Source of the DNA: Enterococcus durans NBRC 100479 = LMG 10746
GTDB lineage: Bacteria > Bacillota > Bacilli > Lactobacillales > Enterococcaceae
Length of the DNA: 50,419 nt
Direction: 5' to 3'
NCBI RefSeq assembly: GCF_001544215.1
Contig: NZ_BCQB01000021.1
Location: 1-50,419 of the forward strand
Shown: positions 17,379 through 26,146 of the stretch, piece after piece
How positions within the stretch are numbered: position 1 is the first letter of the stretch
How the letters are laid out: each line of letters begins with the position of its first letter
Translations under genes and position numbers: made by a program
The notes under the pieces: generated by a model
What the model saw: the letters and a program-made list of their open reading frames with translations, nothing else
The model's database searches: none
What the model was told of the DNA's origin: nothing

Positions 17379-18734
17379 TTAGTCTAATCCAATTTCTTCT
17401 CTTACAACTGCTGCGATTTTATCCACGTAATAATCAACTTTTTCATGGGTTGGTGCTTCAGCCATTACACGTAATAACGGTTCTGTTCCAGAAGGACGAA
17501 CTAAAATTCTTCCTTCACCACCCATTTCTGCTTCTGCCTCTTCGATAACTGCTTTGATTGCAGGTACTTCCATTGCACCATTTTTGTTGCTGACACGGAT
17601 ATTTACTAATTTTTGCGGATAGATCGTTACTTCTGCCGCAAGTTCAGATAGTTTTTTACCTGTTTGCTTCATGATATTCAATAATTGGATTCCAGATAAC
17701 ATACCGTCTCCAGTAGTATTGAAATCTAAGAAAATCATGTGCCCAGATTGTTCCCCACCAAAATTGTAGTCATTCTTGCGCATTTCTTCTACTACATAGC
17801 GATCTCCTACTTGCGTGATCACATCTTTTAAGCCGATACTTTCCACTGCTTTATGGAAGCCTAGATTACTCATGACCGTAGTAACGATCGTATCTTTCTT
17901 CAAACGATTCTTTTCAGAAAGATATTTCGCACAGATGAACATGATTTTATCGCCATCAACGATATTTCCTAGTTCATCAACTGCAATGATACGGTCGCCA
18001 TCACCATCGAAAGCTAAACCAGCATCTGCACCTTTTTCCACAACCATTTCTGCCAATTTTTCTGGATGTGTCGAACCAACTCCATCATTGATGTTCAACC
18101 CATTTGGATTTGTTCCCATCGTATAGAAATCTGTTTCCAAATCTGCAAACAAGCGATTAACAGATGTTGAAGTCGCACCATTTGCAGCATCGACACAAAT
18201 AGTCAATCCAGAAAGATCTCCATTGATCGTTTGTACTAGGAATTGAGAATATTTCAACAGACCTTCTGGAAATTCTTCTACTGTACCAAGCCCTTCAGCA
18301 GAAGGTCGTGGTAATTCGTCTACTTCTGCATCTAATAAAGCCTCAATCTCTAATTCTTGATCATCTACTAATTTAAATCCATCTGCACCGAAAAATTTGA
18401 TTCCATTATCTTGCGCTGGATTATGAGAAGCAGAAATCATTACTCCGGCACTGGCTTTTTGTAATCTTGTTAAATAAGCGACTCCTGGAGTTGAGATCAC
18501 GCCAAGTTGGAATACTTCAATACCAACAGATAATAATCCGGATATCAATGCTTCCTCTAACATCTGGCCTGAAATTCTTGTGTCACGTCCGACCAATACA
18601 CGCGGACGTTTTCCGTCTGTCTCATGCTGACTCAAGACATAACCGCCACATCTACCTAATTTAAACGCTAATTCTGGTGTCAGTTCTTTGTTTGCCTCGC
18701 CACGGACACCATCCGTTCCAAAATATTTACCCAT
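17379..18734 (-). CDS. glmM: Phosphoglucosamine mutase
   Basis: Converts glucosamine-6-phosphate to glucosamine-1-phosphate, the step after GlmS. The 451-aa protein has the alpha-phosphohexomutase domains in order: phosphoserine loop SASHNP (about 101-106, catalytic Ser103), Mg-binding DGDGDR near 243-248, sugar-binding GGEQSGH near 325, and phosphate-binding RPSGTEP near the C-terminus. The start is preceded by AAAGGAG at a rather long 13-nt spacing. It is the third gene of the conserved cdaA-cdaR-glmM operon. In Bacillus and Lactococcus GlmM binds CdaA and lowers c-di-AMP synthesis, so the operon couples wall precursor supply to c-di-AMP. Confidence 0.97.
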   Translation of the reverse strand: MGKYFGTDGVRGEANKELTPELAFKLGRCGGYVLSQHETDGKRPRVLVGRDTRISGQMLEEALISGLLSVGIEVFQLGVISTPGVAYLTRLQKASAGVMISASHNPAQDNGIKFFGADGFKLVDDQELEIEALLDAEVDELPRPSAEGLGTVEEFPEGLLKYSQFLVQTINGDLSGLTICVDAANGATSTSVNRLFADLETDFYTMGTNPNGLNINDGVGSTHPEKLAEMVVEKGADAGLAFDGDGDRIIAVDELGNIVDGDKIMFICAKYLSEKNRLKKDTIVTTVMSNLGFHKAVESIGLKDVITQVGDRYVVEEMRKNDYNFGGEQSGHMIFLDFNTTGDGMLSGIQLLNIMKQTGKKLSELAAEVTIYPQKLVNIRVSNKNGAMEVPAIKAVIEEAEAEMGGEGRILVRPSGTEPLLRVMAEAPTHEKVDYYVDKIAAVVREEIGLD

Positions 18735-18757
18735 AATTGTAAATTTGCTCCTTTAAC

Positions 18758-19912
18758 TTAATTTTCCGATGAATTCGTTTGACTCATTTGAGTACTGCTA
18801 CTTGTTGATTCACTCGAAACGCTACTTTCAGAGCCTTGACTAGACTCCGATTGTTGTGATGAAGACGATGTCTTCGAATTCGTCGTTGAAAAACTTGTAT
18901 TTGTATTGTTCTCTTTTTCAGAACCTTGACTTCGATTGGTTGAAGAACTGCTATCAGATGAAGCTAAAATCGGTGTGATTTCAACACTCACTGACTTTGG
19001 TGAAATACTTAACCCTCGTTCAACCGGGATATCGATGTTTCTTGTTGTCCGATGAGTGATACCTGAGACATCGATTGGTACCGGAATACTGTCGCCAATC
19101 AATGCAAGCTGTTCATTCGAACCAGTGATCACTGCATCTAGTTCTGAAAATTTAAAATCGTAACTCTTAACACCTGAACCTGGTGTGCCTTGTTGTGTTC
19201 CATATAGACGCACCGATTTTTTCGGTTTGATTGCATCTGCGGTCACTTTTACCTGAACAGGATCTGACACGATACTCAACGCCTCCCCTGCCTGATTCAA
19301 CGCTTGAACAGGTACTTCACTATTGATACCTTCATCTTTGATCATGGAAGGATCAACAACAGCTACTACTTGGTGGATCTCAGATAGTGTTTTATCTCCT
19401 GTCGTGATCGTCACTTCATCTGGATAAACCTTGGTTTTATCCAATTCATAACCAGATGGTGTAGATCCAGATGGCACGACAGTTTCTACATCAAACGTTT
19501 TCGTCACTTTCTTTTCAATTGTAACGGTGATCGTTTCAGGTTGCAACCTCGATGTAACAGCACTGCTTAGGTTACGTACTTTCAATGATACTTCATGTGT
19601 GCCTTCACCAACATTCGTTAGATCAGCAGTAACTCTAAATGTTCGTGTATCTGCATTTGACTCTGCATTCAATTGCACACGGTTAGCACTACTAAGCTTT
19701 ACAGTAGCTGTATTCTCATAGCCGTGGATATAGTATTTATCCGTATCATATAATAGTTGAATCGGCACATTCGAAACAGTTTGACTATACGACTCGTTTC
19801 CAGATAGCGTACTCTGAACTGTCTGTCCGTTGGCATTAAAGTAAAGAACGATACTGAACAGTAATGCCACGAAGCCATACAATAGACTGGTACGTCTCTC
19901 CTTTGAGATCAT
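18758..19912 (-). CDS. cdaR: CdaA regulatory protein CdaR (YbbR-domain)
   Basis: Membrane-anchored extracellular modulator of the diadenylate cyclase CdaA. The 384-aa protein has an N-terminal transmembrane helix (about 10-28, YGFVALLFSIVLYF), then YbbR repeats across about 35-320, and a long low-complexity Ser/Thr/Gln/Asn tail of about 60 residues. Family members typically have three or four YbbR domains; the serine-rich tail is an addition seen in some lactic acid bacteria. GGAGGGG is 7 nt before the ATG. Its start overlaps the cdaA stop by 4 bp. Confidence 0.93.
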   Translation of the reverse strand: MISKERRTSLLYGFVALLFSIVLYFNANGQTVQSTLSGNESYSQTVSNVPIQLLYDTDKYYIHGYENTATVKLSSANRVQLNAESNADTRTFRVTADLTNVGEGTHEVSLKVRNLSSAVTSRLQPETITVTIEKKVTKTFDVETVVPSGSTPSGYELDKTKVYPDEVTITTGDKTLSEIHQVVAVVDPSMIKDEGINSEVPVQALNQAGEALSIVSDPVQVKVTADAIKPKKSVRLYGTQQGTPGSGVKSYDFKFSELDAVITGSNEQLALIGDSIPVPIDVSGITHRTTRNIDIPVERGLSISPKSVSVEITPILASSDSSSSTNRSQGSEKENNTNTSFSTTNSKTSSSSQQSESSQGSESSVSSESTSSSTQMSQTNSSEN

Positions 19913-20796
19913 TTCCGATCCCCTCCCTTAGTCATTGCGTCCAAGAAAGATTGAATCCCATTTTTTTTGTTTTTAGGTTTTTCCTCAACAATCAACTGTT
20001 TTCGTAATATTGTGAGGTATTCTTCTTGTGATAATCCAGGAATCAATTGATTATCTAATGTGATACTGACGTCTCCTGTTTCTTCAGAGACAACGATTGT
20101 TATAGCATCGCTGACCTCACTGATACCGACAGCAGCTCGGTGACGGGTTCCGAATTCTTTCGGAATCAACATACTTTCAGATAAAGGCAGATACGCACTT
20201 GCTACTGCGATCTTCCCATTCTTAACAATGACCGCTCCATCATGCAACGGTGTATTCGGGATGAAGATATTGATAAGGAGTTCTCCAGTAATATCTGCAT
20301 CAAGCGCTATCCCTGTTTCAATATATTCATCTAAACCCGTATGGCGTTCAATTGTGATCAAGGCGCCAATCTTACGTTTAGACATATATTGGATTGCTTT
20401 GTCGAAGGATAAAATCATTTTTTCATCTTCTTGCTGCTCGCTTTTTGATTGTTTGAAAAGCGAACTTCGACCGAGATGTTCCAAGCCACGTCGTATTTCT
20501 GGCTGAAAAATAACGATTGCTGCGATCACACCATAAGTGATGACTTGATTCATCAACCATGATAGAGTGTGCAGACCAATCAACTCAGCCACGATCCGAA
20601 TGACAATGAAAATAGCCACCCCTTTTAGCAATTGGATTGCTTTCGTCCCTCTTAGTAGTTGGATCAGTTTATAGACCAAATACCATACTACCAAAATATC
20701 CAGTATGTTCACCAAAAAATTCAGAGAAAACAAGTCACCGGAAAACATTTGTTGCCAATAATCTAAGTTAAAAAGTTCTCCGATTTGAAATGACAT
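19909..20796 (-). CDS. cdaA: Diadenylate cyclase CdaA (c-di-AMP synthase)
   Basis: Makes c-di-AMP from two ATP at the membrane; c-di-AMP controls potassium and osmolyte uptake and wall stability. The 295-aa protein has three N-terminal transmembrane helices (about 20-105) and the DAC domain with the two signature motifs, DGAVIV near 185 and RHRAAVG near 217. The ATG at 20796 is chosen because AGAGG lies 6 nt upstream; the frame extends 15 codons further without one. It is the first gene of the operon with cdaR and glmM. Confidence 0.96.
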   Translation of the reverse strand: MSFQIGELFNLDYWQQMFSGDLFSLNFLVNILDILVVWYLVYKLIQLLRGTKAIQLLKGVAIFIVIRIVAELIGLHTLSWLMNQVITYGVIAAIVIFQPEIRRGLEHLGRSSLFKQSKSEQQEDEKMILSFDKAIQYMSKRKIGALITIERHTGLDEYIETGIALDADITGELLINIFIPNTPLHDGAVIVKNGKIAVASAYLPLSESMLIPKEFGTRHRAAVGISEVSDAITIVVSEETGDVSITLDNQLIPGLSQEEYLTILRKQLIVEEKPKNKKNGIQSFLDAMTKGGDRK

Positions 20797-20936
20797 AAAA
20801 AGCCTCTCTTCTCTTTTGAGATTTCTTCTTAAGTATATCATATGTTTGTATATCTGAGGCTTTTATGCCTGAATTTTTCCATTTTCACGACAATTTTTTC
20901 AAGAAAATTACATAGTTTTATTTTTTCAAAAAGACA

Positions 20937-20975
20937 AGGATGAGTTAAAAGTAAAAATCACTTTTAACTCATCCT
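20937..20975 (-). terminator. Terminator after nifJ
   Basis: AGGATGAGTTAAAAGT pairs perfectly with ACTTTTAACTCATCCT, followed on the minus strand by TGTCTTTTTG. It lies about 180 nt beyond the nifJ stop; the intervening stretch shows no gene. Confidence 0.8.
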
Positions 20976-21154
20976 CTAGATCCGAATAATCAATGGAAAC
21001 AGAAACCAGCTTTTCGAAAATAAAGTTCAGTTATCCTAAATCAAAAAATAACTTTCGTAAATCAATTTTTAGCTCTTGGTTTCCTATTTTTTCCCTCAAG
21101 CTTATCATTTATAAAAATTCTTAAATCTATTTCTCTGAAACGAGGCACTAGTGT

Positions 21155-24100
21155 CTATTTTCTACGTGCGGCACGTTCTGCTCTTCTTGCCGCTCTTCTT
21201 GCTTCGGCTTCTGGATCACTTTTTTTCTCTCTTTTTTCTCTTACAGGCTTTTCGAGCGTTTCCTTTTCTTCAGCAGGTTCTATTTTTGCTTTGATTTTAT
21301 CCAATTGACCTGCTAATGAAGCATAGTTGTAGAAGCGTGTCTTTGCATCATGAACTGTTTTTTCAAATAATTTTTCTGCTAATTGCGGATGCGCATTTTC
21401 CAATAATGAAAAACGTACTTGCTTACGCATAAAATCAGGCATTGTTGAAAAATCAGGTTTTTTGTAATCTAAAGTCATTGGTACTTTGTTCTTTTCGATT
21501 AATTCTGGATTGTATCGATATAGTGACCAATATCCAGAAGAAACGGCCTCTTTTGCTTCTTTGATTGATTCTTTCATTCCACCAAATAGACCGTGTGTGA
21601 TACATGGTGTATAGGCGATGATCAATGAAGGTCCAGGGAATTTTTCTGCCTCTTCGAACGCTTTGATTGTTTGCATTTGATTTGCTCCAGAAGCGATTTG
21701 GGCAACGTAGACATTGCCATACGTCATCGCCATCATCCCTAAATCCTTTTTCGAAGCATATTTCCCGCTCGCAGCAAATTTTGCGATAGCTGATGCTGGT
21801 GTTGCTTTAGACACTTGTCCTCCTGTATTAGAATAAACTTCATTATCCAACACGAGAATATTGACGTCTGCACCACTTGCTAATACATGATCGATCCCAC
21901 CGAAACCAATGTCATAGGCCCAACCATCGCCACCAATCATCCATTGGCTATTTTTCACAAAAATGTCTTTTTCTTTTAGAATTGCCCGCAATTCTGGAAC
22001 GTCCACAACTTCTGATTCGATCGCTGCTTGAAGTTTTGCAGCTCTTTGTTGTGTGCCTTCACTATCGAATAAATGATCTAACCAATCCTCCATCAATGCC
22101 CGCAACTCTTGTGAAACTTTCGGCAACAATTCGCTCATTGCTTTTGCTAAAGCTTCGCGACGCGTTTGAGCCGCTAGCAACATACCATAGCCAAACTCAG
22201 CATTGTCTTCTAGTAAAGAATTTGACCATGCTGGGCCTTGACCACATTCATTCGTTGTATATGGAGAAGCTGGTGAAGCTCCACCCCAGATTGAAGAACA
22301 CCCTGTTGCATTCGCGATCATCATCCGATCCCCAAACATTTGTGTCAATAATTTGACGTAAGGTGTTTCTCCGCAACCTGAACAAGCTCCTGAAAATTCA
22401 AGCAATGGTTTATTGAACTGCGTAGATAACACTGAATTTTTACCCTTTACTGGATTTTCTTTTTGTTTCAAGGTCATAGCAAATGCCCAATTGACAGCTT
22501 GTTCTTTTTGTTCTTCATAAGGTTTCATCACTAATGCTTTTCCTTTTGCTGGACAAGCTTCTACGCATAATCCACAACCTGTACAGTCTTCTACGGAAAC
22601 TTGGATACGGTATTTTAGTCCATCTGGCCCTCTCATATCCCGTACAATAAATCCTTCAGGTGCCTCAGTCATTTCCTCATCATCTGCCAAGAATGGGCGA
22701 ATGGCTGCATGAGGACAAACAAAAGCACATTCATTACACATTGTGCAACGATCACTGATCCACTCAGGCACTTCTAACGCAACACCACGTTTTTCAACTT
22801 TCGCCGTCCCTAAAGGCATTTCACCGGTTGTCATCTGGTTTTCGACCAAAGTCCCAACGGATAAACTATTTCCTTCTTGTGCATTGATTGGTTCAAGCAC
22901 TTCTTGGACATACTGTGATTGATACTGATTTGTTTTCACTGGAATCTCTAATGTTCGCCAGTGTTCAGGCACTTCCACTTTGTGAAGCAATTCCACTGTA
23001 CGATCGATTGCCTGCACGTTTTTTTCAACGATCTTCATTGATTTATGTCCATAGCTTTTTAGTGTTTCTTCTTTTAAGAGTGGCATCACTTCCTCAAACG
23101 GAATGATGTTCGCTAATTTGAAAAAGGCTGTTTCCATCGCCGTGTTGATTCGACGACCTAAACCTACTTCTTGTGCTAGTTGCATCGCATTGATCGTATA
23201 AAACTGTATGTCATTTTCTGCCAAATATTTTTTTAAACGGATAGGCAGGTGGTTCTCCAACTGTTTTTCTGTCCATAACGTATTAAGTAAGAACGTTCCG
23301 CCTTTTTTCAAACCTTTTACTAAATCATAACTGTGTAGATACGCTGGGGTATGACACGCAACAAAGTCCGCATGTTCAACCAAGTAAGTCGAGCAAATAG
23401 GTGTGTCCCCAAAACGCAAGTGCGAAACAGTTAACCCACCAGATTTCTTAGAGTCATAGTAAAAGTATCCTTGTGCATATTTATCTGTATGGTCACCAAT
23501 AATCTTGATTGCTGATTTATTCGCACCTACTGTACCATCTGAACCAAATCCCCAAAATTTTGCCTGATACGTGTTGGGATTCGTTAAATCTAACGTAGGT
23601 CTTTTTTCAAGTGATTGATAGGTTACATCATCAACGATCCCGATCGTGAACCGTTTCTTCATATCTCTTTTTTCTTTTTGCAGTTCATCATAAACGCTGA
23701 TGATCTGATCTGGTGTGACGTCTTTTGAGCCCAGACCATAGCGACCACCAATCACTTTAGGGCGGATATCCGCATCATAAAGTGCGCTTTGCACATCTAA
23801 CAATAGCGGTTCACCACCAGCGCCTGGTTCCTTGCTTCGATCTAACACAGCGATAGCTTTCGTTGACTCCGGTAATTTTTCCAATAGATTCTCAATAGGG
23901 AATGGGCGATACAAGTGGATATTCAAAAAGCCGACTTTACGACCATTTTTATTCAAATAATCGACTGTTTGTTCTATCGTCTGCGCTACTGAACCCATCG
24001 AAACGATCACTTCTTCTGCCTCAGGATCACCATGGTAAGTCACGAGGTCATATGCTGTTCCACGTAATTCATTGATTTTTTGCATATATTTTTGAACAAT

Positions 24101-24820
24101 ACTTGGCAATCGATCATAATAAGCATTGATTGTTTCCCTTTGTTGGAAGTGGATATCTGGATTTTGGTTGGTTCCACTGACCGTTGGATGATTTGGATTC
24201 ATCCCTCTTTCTCGAAATGAAGCGAGTTTTTCTTGATTTATCAATGGTGCCAATTCTTCATATTCCAATATTTCGATTTTTTGGATCTCATGACTTGTTC
24301 GGAAACCATCAAAGAAATTCACAAAGGGCAGTTCCGCCTCAAGAGAAGCGAGGTGAGCTACTGGAGCTAGATCCATCACTTCTTGCACACTACTTTCTGA
24401 AAGCATAGCAAAACCTGTTTGACGTGCGGCCATGACATCTCCATGGTCCCCAAAGATGTTCAGTGCGTTTGTCGTGACTGCTCGGCTAGCTACGTGAAAC
24501 ACGCTAGGAAGCAACTCACCTGCGATTTTGTACATATTAGGGATCATTAAAAGTAACCCTTGTGAAGCTGTATAGGTAGTTGTTAAAGCACCAGTTTTCA
24601 AGGAACCATGAACGACACCTGCCGCTCCTGCTTCTGATTGCATCTCTACTACTTTGACCGGCTGCCCAAATATATTTTTCTTTCCACTTGCTGACCATTG
24701 ATCGACTAGTTCAGCCATCGTGGAGCTAGGTGTAATTGGATAAATGGCTGCTAATTCCGTAAACGCATAAGAGATATATGCGGCAGCGGTATTCCCATCC
24801 ATTGTTTTCATCTTTCGCAT
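21155..24820 (-). CDS. nifJ: Pyruvate:ferredoxin (flavodoxin) oxidoreductase
   Basis: Oxidises pyruvate to acetyl-CoA and CO2, passing electrons to ferredoxin or flavodoxin. The 1221-aa protein is the single-chain homodimeric form: N-terminal pyruvate-binding domain (YPITPSS near 27), central gamma-type domain, two ferredoxin-like [4Fe-4S] motifs (CTMCNECAFVCPHA and CTGCGLCVEACPAK, about 700-770), then the TPP domain with CSGCGETPY, a third cluster's cysteines and GDGWAYDIG. The ATG at 24820 has AAGGA 10 nt upstream; a TTG seven codons earlier lacks a site. An unusual basic, arginine/alanine-rich tail of about 40 residues ends the protein. It is an oxygen-sensitive enzyme, monocistronic here. 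Confidence 0.95.
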   Translation of the reverse strand: MRKMKTMDGNTAAAYISYAFTELAAIYPITPSSTMAELVDQWSASGKKNIFGQPVKVVEMQSEAGAAGVVHGSLKTGALTTTYTASQGLLLMIPNMYKIAGELLPSVFHVASRAVTTNALNIFGDHGDVMAARQTGFAMLSESSVQEVMDLAPVAHLASLEAELPFVNFFDGFRTSHEIQKIEILEYEELAPLINQEKLASFRERGMNPNHPTVSGTNQNPDIHFQQRETINAYYDRLPSIVQKYMQKINELRGTAYDLVTYHGDPEAEEVIVSMGSVAQTIEQTVDYLNKNGRKVGFLNIHLYRPFPIENLLEKLPESTKAIAVLDRSKEPGAGGEPLLLDVQSALYDADIRPKVIGGRYGLGSKDVTPDQIISVYDELQKEKRDMKKRFTIGIVDDVTYQSLEKRPTLDLTNPNTYQAKFWGFGSDGTVGANKSAIKIIGDHTDKYAQGYFYYDSKKSGGLTVSHLRFGDTPICSTYLVEHADFVACHTPAYLHSYDLVKGLKKGGTFLLNTLWTEKQLENHLPIRLKKYLAENDIQFYTINAMQLAQEVGLGRRINTAMETAFFKLANIIPFEEVMPLLKEETLKSYGHKSMKIVEKNVQAIDRTVELLHKVEVPEHWRTLEIPVKTNQYQSQYVQEVLEPINAQEGNSLSVGTLVENQMTTGEMPLGTAKVEKRGVALEVPEWISDRCTMCNECAFVCPHAAIRPFLADDEEMTEAPEGFIVRDMRGPDGLKYRIQVSVEDCTGCGLCVEACPAKGKALVMKPYEEQKEQAVNWAFAMTLKQKENPVKGKNSVLSTQFNKPLLEFSGACSGCGETPYVKLLTQMFGDRMMIANATGCSSIWGGASPASPYTTNECGQGPAWSNSLLEDNAEFGYGMLLAAQTRREALAKAMSELLPKVSQELRALMEDWLDHLFDSEGTQQRAAKLQAAIESEVVDVPELRAILKEKDIFVKNSQWMIGGDGWAYDIGFGGIDHVLASGADVNILVLDNEVYSNTGGQVSKATPASAIAKFAASGKYASKKDLGMMAMTYGNVYVAQIASGANQMQTIKAFEEAEKFPGPSLIIAYTPCITHGLFGGMKESIKEAKEAVSSGYWSLYRYNPELIEKNKVPMTLDYKKPDFSTMPDFMRKQVRFSLLENAHPQLAEKLFEKTVHDAKTRFYNYASLAGQLDKIKAKIEPAEEKETLEKPVREKREKKSDPEAEARRAARRAERAARRK

Positions 24821-25083
24821 TTTTTCATCATCCTTGTTCAAATTCTCTTAAATATCTGTTCCATTATAACGTAAAAAAATCAGAAAACCTACTTAATTTG
24901 CAAAACTGCTCACGAACTTTCCTTAGATTGAATATAAGACAAATCTAAAAATCAGTTTTGCTACAGAATCTAATTCTGAATAAAGGCGCCCAAAAGCCAG
25001 TTTTTTCGGTAATTTCAAAAAAGAACAAAATACTATTATTTCTTCAAAAAAATGATTACAATAAATGAAAGAGGTGTTGAGAA

Positions 25084-25608
25084 ATGGATATATCTGTGAT
25101 TAAAGCTGAAAAAACAACTACAGCAAACGGTATCATGTATGGTGAAGATCAAGCACCAAAAAAAATGATCGAATTTATCAATCTAGCTTGTCCATATTGC
25201 CGTCAATGGTTCAATGACTCGTTTGACTTGCTTGAAGAAGCAGTTGAAGCGGGGAAAATCCAGCGTGTCATCAAACTTTTTGACAAAGAAAAAGAAAGTT
25301 TGCAACGGGGAAACGTCATGCACCATCACGTGACTGCTACTGATGGAAAAAAAGCATTGACTGAAATCAAAAAGATTTTCGATACGCAAGATGAATGGAA
25401 ACATTTAGGCTTATCTGAAGTTGCAGATTATGCAAAAAATCAGTTAGGTTTGACGGAACAAAAAGATTTTGATGCATCACAGGCAATCATCAAAGAGGCG
25501 TCCGAGGCAAATATCCGCTTTGTGCCTACGGTCATTTTAGGTGAAGCCATTTTTGACGAGTCGATCACCCATGAAAAATTAACAGACTTGATTGAAGCTT
25601 CGATTTAA
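25084..25608 (+). CDS. DsbA-family thioredoxin-fold protein, cytoplasmic
   Basis: A 174-aa protein of the DsbA/thioredoxin_4 type with the redox motif CPYC at about 36-39 (NLACPYCRQW) and a cis-Pro segment RFVPTVI near the end. There is no signal peptide or membrane anchor, so it should act inside the cell, as do some DsbA-like oxidoreductases of lactic acid bacteria. GAGGTG lies 7 nt before the ATG. It is monocistronic, divergent from nifJ with about 260 bp between them, and closed by a strong terminator. The partner and physiological substrate are unknown. Confidence 0.85.
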   Translation: MDISVIKAEKTTTANGIMYGEDQAPKKMIEFINLACPYCRQWFNDSFDLLEEAVEAGKIQRVIKLFDKEKESLQRGNVMHHHVTATDGKKALTEIKKIFDTQDEWKHLGLSEVADYAKNQLGLTEQKDFDASQAIIKEASEANIRFVPTVILGEAIFDESITHEKLTDLIEASI

Positions 25609-25613
25609 TGCCC

Positions 25614-25673
25614 ATAAAAAATAGTTGCTCGAAAATTCAGGATATTTCTGATTTTCAGATCAACTATTTTTTC
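25614..25673 (+). terminator. Terminator of the DsbA-like gene
   Basis: AAAAAATAGTTG pairs with CAACTATTTTTT, with an inner GAAAATTCAG/CTGATTTTC stem and a T-rich tail on the plus strand. Confidence 0.9.
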
Positions 25674-25684
25674 TTCTTTTAAAT

Positions 25685-25857
25685 GGAGGCTGGGACAAAA
25701 GTAAGAAAACACTGTTGTCTCATTCTTTAAAAACGAATAAACGGTGGGAGCAGAAGCAACTCCTTCTTAAATAAGCTGAAATTCACAAAAATTTGAACAG
25801 CAATTTTCGTGAATTTCTTCTTATTTCTTGGAATTAAACACTTCTGTCTCAGCCTCT
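25685..25857. repeat. Long palindromic intergenic element (copy B)
   Basis: Ends are GAGGCTGGGACAAAAGT (25686 on) and its imperfect complement ACTTCTGTCTCAGCCTC (to 25856). The interior holds a second arm pair, AATTCAC...GTGAATT (25789-25815), and blocks shared with copy A at 15.1 kb. A 50-bp version with only the ends lies at 40604-40661. Confidence 0.8.
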
Positions 25858-25891
25858 AAGTATAAATAGCAATTCTTCTTGTAACAAAAAA

Positions 25892-26146
25892 TTATTTTTC
25901 TATGCTAAAGGAATGGTTTCTTGAAGTGGAAGCTTCTCTTGCGTCTTTCGTTTCATGTAAACTTTTATGAATGGCTCCCCATTTCAACTTATTTAGAGGC
26001 TCTTTTTTAACTGTCTGCTTTTTATCCCACTGTTCTCTTTTCTCTTTCACTTCCTGTGCTCTGCTTGCCATCCGACAAATGGTTATTTTACTCACATTAA
26101 AACGAGCAGCAGTTAGCTCTAAGCTTTTCGATGTATCTAAATAATT
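25892..26146 (-). pseudogene. C-terminal remainder of the multi-HTH protein after an in-frame TGA
   Basis: Directly continues the reading frame of the protein ending at 26147. After the TGA codon the frame is open for 84 codons, beginning NYLDTSKSLELTAARFNVSK, which is a further helix-turn-helix unit, then a charged Lys/Glu stretch and a polar end. It has no ribosome binding site or credible start of its own. The clean continuation of sequence character across the stop argues for a single point mutation in a gene originally about 570 codons long. Confidence 0.7.

Noticed and set aside
17163-17387. 74-codon rightward frame before glmM
   Set aside because: No start context and it reads through the glmM terminator hairpin.
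21877-22356. 159-codon frame opposite nifJ
   Set aside because: Lies entirely antisense to a well-supported enzyme gene, with His/Leu/Ser-rich composition typical of a shadow frame.
25685-25857. Insertion sequence
   Set aside because: The palindromic element has no transposase frame and is too short to be an autonomous IS.
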